In this document: positions 35,560-45,500 of the stretch, piece by piece | Numbering within the stretch: position 1 is the stretch's first letter | Layout: the number at the start of each line of letters is the position of its first letter | Assembly (NCBI GenBank): GCA_002706685.1 | Contig: PALV01000002.1 | Location: 1-64,000, forward strand | Length of the DNA stretch: 64,000 nucleotides | Direction of reading: 5' to 3' | DNA from: Gammaproteobacteria bacterium | GTDB taxonomy: Bacteria > Pseudomonadota > Gammaproteobacteria > Pseudomonadales > Pseudohongiellaceae | Notes under the pieces: model-generated | Database searches by the model: none | Told to the model about the DNA's origin: nothing | What the model saw: the letters and a program-made list of their open reading frames with translations, nothing else | Translations under genes and position numbers: made by a program

Positions 35560-37797
35560 ATGTCAGTGACAAGTGCAACCTCAAGCTTTCTAAATCGGTG
35601 TTTGGCCAGCGGGCTGCTATTGGTTCTGCTGATGACACTGCTGATCAGCTCTCGAGTCTCTGCCCAGACTGGCACTGATGCGCTGCCGCGTCCGGCTGGC
35701 CTCGAGCCAGCCATTCGTTTCTGGACCCGCGTTTACACCGAGGCGGACACGGAGAGCGGATTTCTGCATGACGCGCGCAATCTGTCAGTGGTCTACCGTA
35801 AAGTGGATTACGATCGGCGCGAGATCGAAAGTTTCCGCAGCCGGATAGTTGAGGATCTGAAAGTCCTTGCTTCGGGAAAGCGCACCGGCCTGACCCTGAC
35901 CCAGCAGGAAGTGCTTGATGCCTGGCCGGCCGGTGTCGACAACGCCACACTGGCCGAGGCAGCCAACAATGTACGCTTTCAGCTTGGACAGTCCGACCGG
36001 TTCATCGAAGGTCTGATCCGCTCTGGCGCCTATCGCGAGCACATTGAACAGGTAGCTCGCGAGAAGGGCTTGCCGGTCGAGCTGGCGGCGCTTCCGCATG
36101 TTGAGTCTTCATTCCATCCGGGTGCCTACTCTCACGCCAATGCCGCCGGTATGTGGCAGTTCATTCGTGCTACCGGGCAGCGATTCATGCGTATCGACAA
36201 TGTAGTCGATGAGCGGATGGACCCTTACACCGCCACCTATGCGGCAATGAGCCTGCTGGAGTACAACTACAATCTACTCGGCAGCTGGCCTCTGGCGCTG
36301 ACAGCCTATAACCATGGTGCCGGTGGTCTGGCCCGGGCAGTCCGCGAAACCGGTACCAATGACATCGCGACCATCATTGCCAACTACCAGGGGCGGGCGT
36401 TTGGATTTGCCTCTCGCAACTTCTACCCTCAGTTTCTTGCCGTGCTTGATGTCGAGCGACAGGCGCAGGCACTGTTCGGCGTTCTCCACCTGGATCCAGC
36501 GCCCGACTATCAGGAGTTTGAGCTGCAGGCCTACATCGAGGCCGACACTCTGGCGCAGTCGCTCGGTGTAACGATTGACCAGCTGAAATTCGATAATCCG
36601 GCACTGCGCCCGGTCGTCTGGCAGGGTGGCAAGCGCATACCCAAAGGTTACACGGTCAAGATCCAGAGCGACTCCATCCGCGGCAATCTGGATGCCCTGA
36701 TTGCGGCGATACCCGATACGCAGCTCTATGCCTACCAGACTCCCGACGTCAACTATGTGGTGCAGCGTGGCGACAGCCTGTCAGTCATCGCCTCACGTTT
36801 TGATACGTCGGTGGGTGAACTGGTCAGGCTGAATCAGTTGCAGAACCAGCATCAGATCCGGGTAGGTGAAACCCTGCTATTGCCGCATGACACCCAGATG
36901 GTCACTCAGACGCTGGCATCGGAAGACGAACCTTTGCCGATCGCTGCAGATGGTCGCTATGTCGTCCGATCCGGTGACACACTGTCCCGAATTGCTGATC
37001 AGCATGGCGTCTCCGCTATCGACATCATGCGACTGAACGGCCTCGACAGCGTGGACCGCATCTACGCGGGGCAGTCTCTGCAAATGCCACTGGGCGATGA
37101 GCCGGAGCTGATTGCCGCATCTTACACGGTGCCAGAACAGACGCCGGCAGATGCAGATATAAGCGAATCACTGGCATCAGCTGAATCCGCGCAAACTCCG
37201 GAACGCCAGCCACCCACCGGTGAGTTTTTTGGACCACCGGCGCCTGCAGAGGTGGCCATTTTTGAACAGCCGATGTCGGCAGTAAACGCCAGCCAGCTGG
37301 CAGTGGAGATTATTGAAAGCCCTGCCGAACGTAATGAGCTGGCAGCACAGGCGCTGGCGGCTGACCCCAACGATTATTCAGTTGCGGAGAACCGTACCAT
37401 CGAAGTACACGCCTCGGAGACACTGGGTCATTACGCAGAGTGGCTGGGCGTACGCACGCAGGATCTTCGCAATGCCAACAACATGCGTTTTGATCAGCCA
37501 CTGATCGTCGGTCAGCGTCTGGTAGTAGATCTGTCAGAGGTCAGCCGCGACGAGTTTGAACTTCGTCGCCGCCAGTTCCATATTGATCAGCAGCAGAACT
37601 TTTTCCGCAACCACCGTATTCAGGATCTGGAGCAGCATCAACTGGCCGCCAACGAGAACATTGATACCCTGGCCCGTCAGCGTTACTCAGTACCCTTGTG
37701 GCTGCTGCGCCAGTACAACCCGGAGCTGGACTTCAGTCGCGTCCGGGTTGGTCAGACAATCGTGTTCCCGGTTGTCGAACCGGTTAACGACGTGTGA
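35560..37797 (+). CDS. mltD: Membrane-bound lytic murein transglycosylase D
   Basis: A 745-residue exported peptidoglycan lyase with a signal peptide to about residue 35. The SLT domain has LPHVESSFHPGAYS with catalytic Glu182 and the AAGMWQFI motif. LysM peptidoglycan-binding repeats begin near residues 398 and 467, with two more diverged ones near 614 and 700; many MltD proteins carry only two, so this one is extended. A Pro/Ala-rich spacer at about 520-600 separates the pairs. It lacks an obvious lipobox. The stop codon directly abuts the stop of the opposite-strand MltB-like gene (TGATCA). Confidence 0.9.
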   Translation: MSVTSATSSFLNRCLASGLLLVLLMTLLISSRVSAQTGTDALPRPAGLEPAIRFWTRVYTEADTESGFLHDARNLSVVYRKVDYDRREIESFRSRIVEDLKVLASGKRTGLTLTQQEVLDAWPAGVDNATLAEAANNVRFQLGQSDRFIEGLIRSGAYREHIEQVAREKGLPVELAALPHVESSFHPGAYSHANAAGMWQFIRATGQRFMRIDNVVDERMDPYTATYAAMSLLEYNYNLLGSWPLALTAYNHGAGGLARAVRETGTNDIATIIANYQGRAFGFASRNFYPQFLAVLDVERQAQALFGVLHLDPAPDYQEFELQAYIEADTLAQSLGVTIDQLKFDNPALRPVVWQGGKRIPKGYTVKIQSDSIRGNLDALIAAIPDTQLYAYQTPDVNYVVQRGDSLSVIASRFDTSVGELVRLNQLQNQHQIRVGETLLLPHDTQMVTQTLASEDEPLPIAADGRYVVRSGDTLSRIADQHGVSAIDIMRLNGLDSVDRIYAGQSLQMPLGDEPELIAASYTVPEQTPADADISESLASAESAQTPERQPPTGEFFGPPAPAEVAIFEQPMSAVNASQLAVEIIESPAERNELAAQALAADPNDYSVAENRTIEVHASETLGHYAEWLGVRTQDLRNANNMRFDQPLIVGQRLVVDLSEVSRDEFELRRRQFHIDQQQNFFRNHRIQDLEQHQLAANENIDTLARQRYSVPLWLLRQYNPELDFSRVRVGQTIVFPVVEPVNDV

Positions 37798-38862
37798 TCA
37801 GTTGGAGATATCGGCAATTTCATCGGCCAGCAGGCTGACCGACAAAGCATATCGAAATGCCGGGTTGTAGCGCATGATTGAGCAGAAGTTGCGATAAACC
37901 AGATAACCCTTGTCATCGCCTTCATCTCCCATCAGCAGCGCTGCCGGCAGATTGCGGGTTGGCAGGTCACTGCCGTCACTGCGGCGCACTCCCAGCTGTT
38001 GCCAGTCTTCCAGAGGGCGCCATGCCCCCATTGTGCGGAACGAGCGACAGGTCGCATCGGGTGTCATGCCGGCACTCTGAGGCGCCGCCAGAGACTGTTC
38101 ACCACCGGGCGGCAGACTGACTTCACGTCCCCAGGTCTGATCTTCACGCCACCCAAAAGACGCCAGGTAATTGGCGACCGAGGCAATCACGTCCGGACCC
38201 ATGGACCAGAGGTCAATTTGACCATCGCCATCGTGATCAACGGCCAGGCGCAAAAAACTGCTGGGTGTGAACTGAACGATGCCCAGCGCTCCAGCCCATG
38301 AGCTTTTCATCATATCAACCGTCGCATAACCGTTTTCGATAATCTGCAGAGCGGCGATCAATTCATTGCGAAACATGTCGCCACGCCGACCATCAAAGGC
38401 CAGAGTAGCGATGACGCTGAACAGAGGCTCGGTGATTGGGAAAGAACCGTAATTGCTTTCCAGTCCCAGGATGGCCACCACAAAGCGCCACTGCACGCCG
38501 TAGTGCGCGCTGACCTCACGGATCATGTCGCCGTGCTCAGCCATCAGCTCTTTACCGGCTTCAATCCGGTTGTTGTTGACGCGCTGCAGGTAACGAGAAT
38601 AGGTGTTGTCAAATTCAGCCTGGTTGCGATCCTGGTGGATGACCTGACGCTGCTGCGAAATCTGTGGCAGCACCTCATCCAGCGTCTGTTCACTGATGCC
38701 TCGTTCCAGGGCCTCACTGCGAAACTCAAGCAGCCAGCTCTGAAATGCTGCCTCGTTGTCAGCCTCGGCAACTTCCTGGGCGAGTCCGTGAGGGGCCAAC
38801 AGGCTGGAGGTCGCCACGCAAACGGCAAGGGAAATAGCTTTAAGTGAGGGTTTGACGAACAT
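37798..38862 (-). CDS. MltB-like lytic murein transglycosylase (GH103)
   Basis: A 354-residue exported enzyme with a signal peptide ending GLAQ (about residue 29). The catalytic glutamate is in LGLESNYG (Glu135). ALGIVQFTPSSF and the calcium-loop-like DHDGDGQIDLW follow, as in E. coli MltB/Slt35. Such enzymes cleave glycan strands with formation of 1,6-anhydromuramic acid. Together with mltD it forms a tail-to-tail pair of two different transglycosylases with zero spacer. No lipobox is visible, so it may be soluble in the periplasm. Confidence 0.88.
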   Translation of the reverse strand: MFVKPSLKAISLAVCVATSSLLAPHGLAQEVAEADNEAAFQSWLLEFRSEALERGISEQTLDEVLPQISQQRQVIHQDRNQAEFDNTYSRYLQRVNNNRIEAGKELMAEHGDMIREVSAHYGVQWRFVVAILGLESNYGSFPITEPLFSVIATLAFDGRRGDMFRNELIAALQIIENGYATVDMMKSSWAGALGIVQFTPSSFLRLAVDHDGDGQIDLWSMGPDVIASVANYLASFGWREDQTWGREVSLPPGGEQSLAAPQSAGMTPDATCRSFRTMGAWRPLEDWQQLGVRRSDGSDLPTRNLPAALLMGDEGDDKGYLVYRNFCSIMRYNPAFRYALSVSLLADEIADISN

Positions 38863-38927
38863 GCAGACTCCTGAGGGAAAACCGAAACAGCCCCTAACTT
38901 TATCCTGAGCTGATTAGGGTGGACAAG

Positions 38928-40151
38928 TTATTTACTGTTGTTGTGTTTGTGGCGCTTTATGGTATCGAGCAATGCACTGGCCCAGGCTGGTCGGAGCGCA
39001 GAGGCTGACAGGTCTTGCAGGTCCGGGGGCGGGACAGGCAAATCAGACGCCCGTTCCGCGGCCAGACGCTCGATCACCTTCACCGCCGACAGTGCGATGC
39101 CGTCATGGTCGAGCTCACCAACTTCATAACGAAAGTGGCTGGCAAAATATTCCGGATAGGCCAGCGCATCGGGCACTGCAGGCAGGCAGCCCAGGATACT
39201 CGCTTCCAGCACTGAAAGCCCCTGAAAGTCGTGTTCCGCAGTCGATAGCACAATGTCTGATTGCGCCAGCAATGCCTGGTAGGTCTGGCGGTCACTGAGC
39301 CATTCGTCAACACCGGGGCTGATGTCGTGGTCCTGATAGTGCTGCTGCAGGCGACGTCTGATGCTGTCAAATTCAGTCGGGCTGCTGCGAAAGCGTTGTC
39401 CCAGCAGGTGCAGCCGGAAGGCGACACCCCGGTCGCACAGCCTGTTGACGATGCTCAGCAGTAAGGCTGGACCTTTGTCGTATTCATGCCGGTGGTTCCA
39501 GACGATGTTCACTGGTTCTTCGGCAGCCCGAGCCCGCTGCGCTGTGCGTTGGGTCGCCCTGAACAGTTGATCCGCAAGCGGCACCGCCAGCACATGCGAT
39601 TTATTCTGAAGTTCGGCAAGCAGATTGCCAGGTACATGATCAGGCAATTTGGCCAATAGCTGCCCGGCGCCGGTAAAGAAGCTGCGCCGGTTCCAGTCGC
39701 TGTTGAACAGCACCTGGTCGGCACATAGCGCTGTGTATAGGCTGGTTAGCTGCGCCTGCACTCGGGCTACTCCGTCACCCTCAGGCCGCTGGCTTTCAGA
39801 TCCACGGTTTTGAGGTCCGCGGTTTTCTGGATAGGCAAACTGATTTTCGTGGAAGTAAACCATTGCCGGAAGCTGTGCCAGTTCCGGCACAAATCCCCGC
39901 AACGCAGTCAGGTCAGTCAGCGATGTCGCCAGAACCATGTCATAGTTGTCAGTTAACTGGTCACGATGGTTAAATGCCCAGCTTAGACTATTGCCCCGAA
40001 CGCGCCAGGCAAAATAGCGCGGTGGCAGGCTCAGCACCGTCCAATCGATCTGCGGAAACATGTCGACCAGAGTTGTGCGCCACAACCCGTGGCTGTAGGC
40101 GTCATAGGCGCTCAGCAACAGTATGCGTTTGCCAGCCAGCGAGCTGAGCAT
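38928..40151 (-). CDS. tRNA-queuosine alpha-mannosyltransferase-like glycosyltransferase
   Basis: A 407-residue glycosyltransferase of the GTDC1/DUF3524 family. The N-terminal half opens ILLLSAYDAYSHGLW and has YFHENQFAYP near residue 100 and FNSDWNRRSFF near 160, all hallmarks of this family; the C-terminal half is GT4-like, with NHRHEYDKGP (residues 215-224) and the donor-site region EHDFQGLSVLEA. The animal relative attaches mannose to queuosine in tRNA-Asp. The bacterial version is presumed to do something similar, with GDP-mannose as donor. tgt for queuosine synthesis lies 14 kb upstream. The divergent neighbour is an acyl-CoA ligase with which no functional tie is evident. Confidence 0.75.
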   Translation of the reverse strand: MLSSLAGKRILLLSAYDAYSHGLWRTTLVDMFPQIDWTVLSLPPRYFAWRVRGNSLSWAFNHRDQLTDNYDMVLATSLTDLTALRGFVPELAQLPAMVYFHENQFAYPENRGPQNRGSESQRPEGDGVARVQAQLTSLYTALCADQVLFNSDWNRRSFFTGAGQLLAKLPDHVPGNLLAELQNKSHVLAVPLADQLFRATQRTAQRARAAEEPVNIVWNHRHEYDKGPALLLSIVNRLCDRGVAFRLHLLGQRFRSSPTEFDSIRRRLQQHYQDHDISPGVDEWLSDRQTYQALLAQSDIVLSTAEHDFQGLSVLEASILGCLPAVPDALAYPEYFASHFRYEVGELDHDGIALSAVKVIERLAAERASDLPVPPPDLQDLSASALRPAWASALLDTIKRHKHNNSK

Positions 40152-40225
40152 GGTCGCCAGTCGTGAGTCAGATGTGAGATTAGTGCTGATAAGTTGTATC
40201 CAGGGATTCGTAACAGGAACGGAAC

Positions 40226-41782
40226 ATGCAATCTAATGATGAACAACTTCTGGGTCAATCGCCGGAAGCGCTGCTGACAGGCTTGCCAGCCAAAGTAAGT
40301 ACACCGCTTTTCACTCAGGCCGGCAATCGGCCCGATGCGCCAGCCGTGACCGACCACCTGGGTCGACAATTGACGTATCGGGAGTTGGCGGCTGCGGTTG
40401 AGCAGACCGCGGTAGAACTGGCATCGCTGGGTGTTGTGGCTGGCGATCGAGTGGTGCTGGTCAACGAGAATTGTGTCCCCTTGCTGGTCGTCATTCTGGC
40501 GTTGAGTGAAGTAGGTGCCTGGCCGGTTGTCATCAACGCTCGGATGGCCGCCGACGAGATTGAAAAGATTAGGGCTCACTGTCAGCCGCGTCTGTCACTT
40601 TACCTGCTCGATTCTGCCGCAGCCCGGCAGCATTGGCAGGCACTTGCGAACAGCGATGAAGCCCAGACTCAGCGCGAACTGGCAGGGGGCTCTGTCGGTG
40701 TTCTGCAGCATCAGCCGGATGCGCCAGACGCCGCAGCTGATACGGCCGATGTGTTTACCCTCATTTACACAACAGGCACTACTGGCGACCCCAAGGGGGT
40801 CATGTTGACGCATCGCAACATACTTTTTGTATCTGCAGTGAGTGGCGCACTGCGTGGTCTGAACAACAGCGACAAGGTTTACCTGGTGTTGCCAGTTTCC
40901 CATGTATTCGGTCTGTCGGCTGTCTTTCTGGCCGCGATCTATGCCGGTGCCGAGCTGATCGTCGCAGACCGTTTTGATGCCAGTCAGGCTTTGCGGGTCA
41001 TGCGCGAACAGTCGGTGACCGGTATTTTTGGTGTGCCCGCGATGTTTGCCCGACTGGTGGATCATGTTCGTCAGCAGGGCCTCACCGGTGACGATATCCC
41101 GGCCCTGCGTTTTATGTACAGTGGCGGTGCACCACTGGACCCGGCCATCAAGCAAAAAACCGAAAAGCTTTTTGGGCTGCCCCTGCTCAATGGGTATGGC
41201 ATGACAGAAAGCGGACCCACCATCTGCCAGGTAAGGTTCAATGAACCCCTGGACAGCTGCAGTGTCGGCAAGCCGCTGCCCGGGCTGGAGATACGCTTGA
41301 TCGGTGCTGACGGCCAGCCAGTCGCTGACGGCGAAGTTGGTGAGCTGCACGTGCGTGGTCCGAATGTGATGCGCGGCTACTACCGCAATCCACAGGCCAC
41401 CAGGGCCGCGATCGATGCGGATGGCTTTCTCAATACCGGCGATCTGGTGCGGTTGGACGAGGCCGGGAATGTCCACATCGCCGGACGCAGCAAGGAGCTG
41501 ATCATTCACTCCGGGTTTAATGTTTTTCCTCCGGAAGTCGAGGCAGTAATTTCCAAACATCCGGATGTACTGCTGTGCGCCGTGATCGGTCAGATGCACG
41601 ATGGCAATGAGGAAGTGGTTGCCTATGTCCAGCGGATTGCCGACAGCGAGTTGAGCGAGGAGGACCTGCGGGTTTTCATCAAACCCAGACTGACGGCGTA
41701 CAAGCGTCCGGGCATCATTCATTTTGTTGAGTCGTTACCGACTGCACCGTCCGGCAAAGTGTTGAAACACAAACTCAAATAG
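40226..41782 (+). CDS. Class I adenylate-forming acyl-CoA ligase
   Basis: A 518-residue AMP-binding enzyme. The A3 motif YTTGTTGDPKGV lies at about residues 180-191, followed by YGMTESGP, LNTGDLVRL and the C-terminal PTAPSGKVLKHK with the catalytic lysine. Length and motifs fit a short- to long-chain fatty acid or aromatic acid CoA ligase; the substrate pocket cannot be read reliably. It is divergent from the glycosyltransferase gene. The Nudix hydrolase gene follows directly and could be co-transcribed. Confidence 0.88.
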   Translation: MQSNDEQLLGQSPEALLTGLPAKVSTPLFTQAGNRPDAPAVTDHLGRQLTYRELAAAVEQTAVELASLGVVAGDRVVLVNENCVPLLVVILALSEVGAWPVVINARMAADEIEKIRAHCQPRLSLYLLDSAAARQHWQALANSDEAQTQRELAGGSVGVLQHQPDAPDAAADTADVFTLIYTTGTTGDPKGVMLTHRNILFVSAVSGALRGLNNSDKVYLVLPVSHVFGLSAVFLAAIYAGAELIVADRFDASQALRVMREQSVTGIFGVPAMFARLVDHVRQQGLTGDDIPALRFMYSGGAPLDPAIKQKTEKLFGLPLLNGYGMTESGPTICQVRFNEPLDSCSVGKPLPGLEIRLIGADGQPVADGEVGELHVRGPNVMRGYYRNPQATRAAIDADGFLNTGDLVRLDEAGNVHIAGRSKELIIHSGFNVFPPEVEAVISKHPDVLLCAVIGQMHDGNEEVVAYVQRIADSELSEEDLRVFIKPRLTAYKRPGIIHFVESLPTAPSGKVLKHKLK

Positions 41783-41859
41783 TGCCACAAATCGGAGCTT
41801 GCCAGCGGCTTGGCTTTCCGTTAAAAATGTGTCATGCGCACAATAATGGTGCAACACAC

Positions 41860-42468
41860 ATGATGTCCCCGAGCCTGGCCAGCACCGTAGTGCTGGTTCG
41901 GGAGCAGGCCCAGACATCCGGCCCTCCAGGGCTGGAGACGCTGCTGCTGCTTCGTAACTCAAAGCTTGTATTTGAGGGCGGAGCCTGGGTTTTTCCGGGT
42001 GGCAGAGTCGATGAGTGCGATTATCCTCCCGATCGCGCAGATCTTCCGGATTCCCACGTTGAGTATCTGGCGGCCATCAAGGCTGCGGTCCGGGAAACCG
42101 AGGAGGAAGCCGGTATCTGTATCTCGCCCGGTGAGCTTATCCATATCGCTCACTGGACCACGCCGCAGGGTATGTCGCGGCGATTCGCAACCTGGTTTTT
42201 CCTGTGCCCATTGAACGAGCCGGTCGACATCGTTGTTGACCAGCAGGAAATACACGACTATCAGTGGATACGACCAGACCTGGCGCTGGCCCGTCACGCA
42301 AGTGGCGAAATTCGCCTGCCTCCACCCACCGCACATACACTTCAGAGTATCGCAGGCTTTCAGTCGCTGAAGTCACTGTGTCATGCCATGTCCACCGCTG
42401 ACATTCACGTTTTTCCGGAAGACTCCGCGCATTATCGCCCGGTTGAGGGTATCTGCAGCATCCGTTGA
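41860..42468 (+). CDS. Nudix hydrolase with interrupted Nudix box (NUDT7/19-like)
   Basis: A 202-residue protein. The Nudix box is split: GGRVDECD (47-54) is separated from RETEEEAGI (78-86) by a longer loop than in standard Nudix enzymes, as in peroxisomal coenzyme A diphosphatases NUDT7 and NUDT19. Glutamates 81-83 would bind metal. Following an acyl-CoA ligase gene, hydrolysis of CoA or acyl-CoA is plausible. The start is uncertain: ATG 41860 gives the natural start of the fold, but GTG at 41782 would overlap the upstream stop, and ATG 41827 is also in frame; none has a clear ribosome binding site. Confidence 0.78.
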   Translation: MMSPSLASTVVLVREQAQTSGPPGLETLLLLRNSKLVFEGGAWVFPGGRVDECDYPPDRADLPDSHVEYLAAIKAAVRETEEEAGICISPGELIHIAHWTTPQGMSRRFATWFFLCPLNEPVDIVVDQQEIHDYQWIRPDLALARHASGEIRLPPPTAHTLQSIAGFQSLKSLCHAMSTADIHVFPEDSAHYRPVEGICSIR

Positions 42469-42585
42469 CGCCGCTTGAGCGTACCCGCTAAGTGAACCTT
42501 GCTGCTTGTCAGATTCCCTTGCTTTGCCCGGTCCGTTAATGGGATAGTTGAAGCAGATCCGAAAGAAGAATTAACCGAGTCGCAT

Positions 42586-45500
42586 ATGAGCCGTCCCGAG
42601 ACTGTCAAACCGGATTCAGCCAGTGTCATCAAACTCAGAGCCGCGCTGGCCGGTGTTCGTAAACGCCGCCAGCGGCTGCTGATACTCAAGCAGACCAGCC
42701 TGGTCGCCATCGCCCTGATTGCTGCATTTTTGGGTTTGTCCACACTCAGTGTGTCGCTGCCTGGCGGGCGTGGCCTCGATGCCTTGCTGTTTCTGGCATT
42801 CATTGCAATTGCTGGGGTGCTGGTCTGGCGTTACCTGCGCACGCTTGCACAACTGCGGCAGGACGATCGTCAGCTCGCGGGCTATGTTGAATCGCGCTTG
42901 CCCGATCTTGAACAGCGACTTCTCACCTCACTTGAATTTTCATCCGATCCCGACAGCGTGGAGCAGCGGGGTGTTTCGCAGCAGTTCGTCCAGCAGCTTT
43001 GGGATGATGCGGATACCCAGTTGGGCGCCCAGCAGCAACGACTGCTTGAGGATGCTGACAATCGCATGCCGTGGTTGCCATTATCGGTGGCTGGCGGCGC
43101 CATTCTGACACTTGTAGTTCTGCTTACCGCCTCAGACGCACTGTGGCGTGCCGGTTCGTCACTCCTGTGGCCATTCCGTGCCGGTCCGGAGCTCGCGCTG
43201 GCGCCAGTGCCCGAACCTGTGGTCGAGCCAGCCGACATGGTCATCTCGGTGGAACCGGGTGACATCAGCATGCAACGCGGCCGGGCCGCGACCATCGAAG
43301 TCCGTATCGAAAACGCCATACCCGATGATGTGCGGTTGCGTATGCGCTCCGACCAGGTCAACTGGTACGACGCCAATATGCAGCGTGACGGTAGCGGTAG
43401 CAACGGCGCGGCATTCAGCTACTACCTGCCGGCTGTGGAAGAGGATCTCGTTTATTACGTCAGCGTGGGCGAGGGTGATGATGAACGGAGCCGCGAGTAC
43501 CGCATTACGCTTTATGACCTCCCACAGGCCGAACAGATTGATGTGGCTTACGACTTTCCGGAATACACAGGCATAGACGACTTCCAGGAAAACGACAGTG
43601 GTGACTTTGTTGTGCCAGAAGGCACTTCCTTGACGCTCGACATCATGTTTAATAAGGCAGTCACACAGGCTGACCTGGTATTTGAGGATGACACGCGCAT
43701 ACCGGTCACTGTTGATGGCGATCGTGGCCAGGTCACCCTGATTGCCGAGCAGGATCGTTCCTACCGTGTCCTGGCAACCGATTTTGAGCAGCTGCAGACC
43801 GAAGACGCCGACATCTACTACTTGCGTACCATACCTGATGAGCCTCCGGAACTGGCTTTACACAGTCCGGGCCGCGACCAGGATGTGATGCCACTGGAGG
43901 AAGTGATTCTTCAGGTAGAGGCTACTGATGACTACGGACTGAGTGATTTTACGCTGCATTACAGCGTGATCGGTTCTGATGAGGTGGCCATCGATTTCCT
44001 GCCAGAAGAGCGCACCCGCAATGTGACCGGTAACCAGATGATCTACATGGAAGACCTGGTTGTCAGCCCGGGCGACTTTGTCAGTTATTACCTCACCGTG
44101 GCTGACAATAACGGCCTCAGAGGGCCGCAGGAAGTTGTGTCTGACATCTACTTCCTGCAGGTGGTTCCAACTGATCAGGAGTTCCGTCGTGCCAGTGGTG
44201 GACAGCAGGGCGGCGGCGGTGGTGGCGGCGGTGGTGACACCGGCAGTGCGCTGGTGACATTACAGAAAGACATTATTGCGGCGACCTGGCGCCTTCGGCA
44301 GCAGCAGCTTAATATGGATCAGCAACAGTTCAGCGACGATGTCGCTGTGATTGCCGAGTCCCAGCGAGATGCTTCGGAACGGGCTCAGATGTCCATTGAC
44401 CGCCTGTCAGAGCGTGTCAACTTTGCCGATGACAGCTACGGCAATGCAGTGACCTACCTGCAGCGTGCCATCGAGCAGATGGAAGCCGCTGCCGCAGATC
44501 TCGACCAGCTGGCGCTAACTCAGGCCATGACACCTGAACAACAGGCGCTGCAGTATGTGCTGCGTGCCGAGGCAGAAATCAATCAGACCGATGTCAGCTT
44601 TCAGCAGCAGGCCGGTGGTGGCGGAGGCGGTGGCAGCCAGCAGGAACGTCAGGACCTGCGTGAACTGTTTGATATGGAAATGGGGCAGAACGAAAATCGT
44701 TACGAAACCCCACGTCAGGCCAGTCAGGGTGGTCAGAACACCGAAGAGGCCAGCCGGCTGGAAGAGCTTGCCAGACGCCAGGAAGGACTGACTCGGGCCC
44801 AGCGAAACCTGGCCCGACGTCTGGAAGAGATGGATGAAGAGCAGCGTCGGCGTGAACTTGAGCGGCTGCGTCGAGATCAGGAGCAGATCAGTAATGAGCT
44901 GGCGCAGCTGCAGCAGCAGATGTCACGCCGGCAACAGATGAGTCAGGGACAGCAGAACAGTCAGGCTCAGGCTGGCGGCAGCAGTCAGCAGCTTGAGCAG
45001 ATGCAGCGCACGATTGAACAGATGCAGGAAGCAGCGCAGGCCGAAACGCCAGCGCAGGCAGCCGCCCGCAGTCAACGTGCCCTGGACAGTCTTCGTGAAC
45101 AGCAAAGGCAGCTGGCACAGCAGTCTCAGCAGTCACCGAATCAGCTGGTACAGGATCTGGCGCAGCGTGGACAACAGCTTCAGCAGCAGCAGCGACAGTT
45201 GCAGCAGTCGCTGGAAGACCTGAGTCGCGAGCAGGGCCTCGGTCAGTCGCGACAGTCGGCTGCCAATGATGAAGGCCTGCAGGAGCTGACAGAACAGCAG
45301 CAGCGTCTGCGTCAGGAGCTGGAAGAGATCGATCGCATGTTGCGTGCCGTCATCGCGCGGGCGGGCAATGACGAGCAGCAGACGCTGGCGCAGGCACAGG
45401 AAGCCACACGTGCGCTGCGGCCTCTACGTGAGCAGATGGACACCAGTAATCGTGTGCTGCGCAATGGCATGGTCAATCTGGCGGTTGATATTGAGCAGGA

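Noticed and set aside
40595..41722. 375-codon minus-strand frame opposite the acyl-CoA ligase
   Set aside because: Antisense shadow; the plus-strand frame has all ligase motifs.
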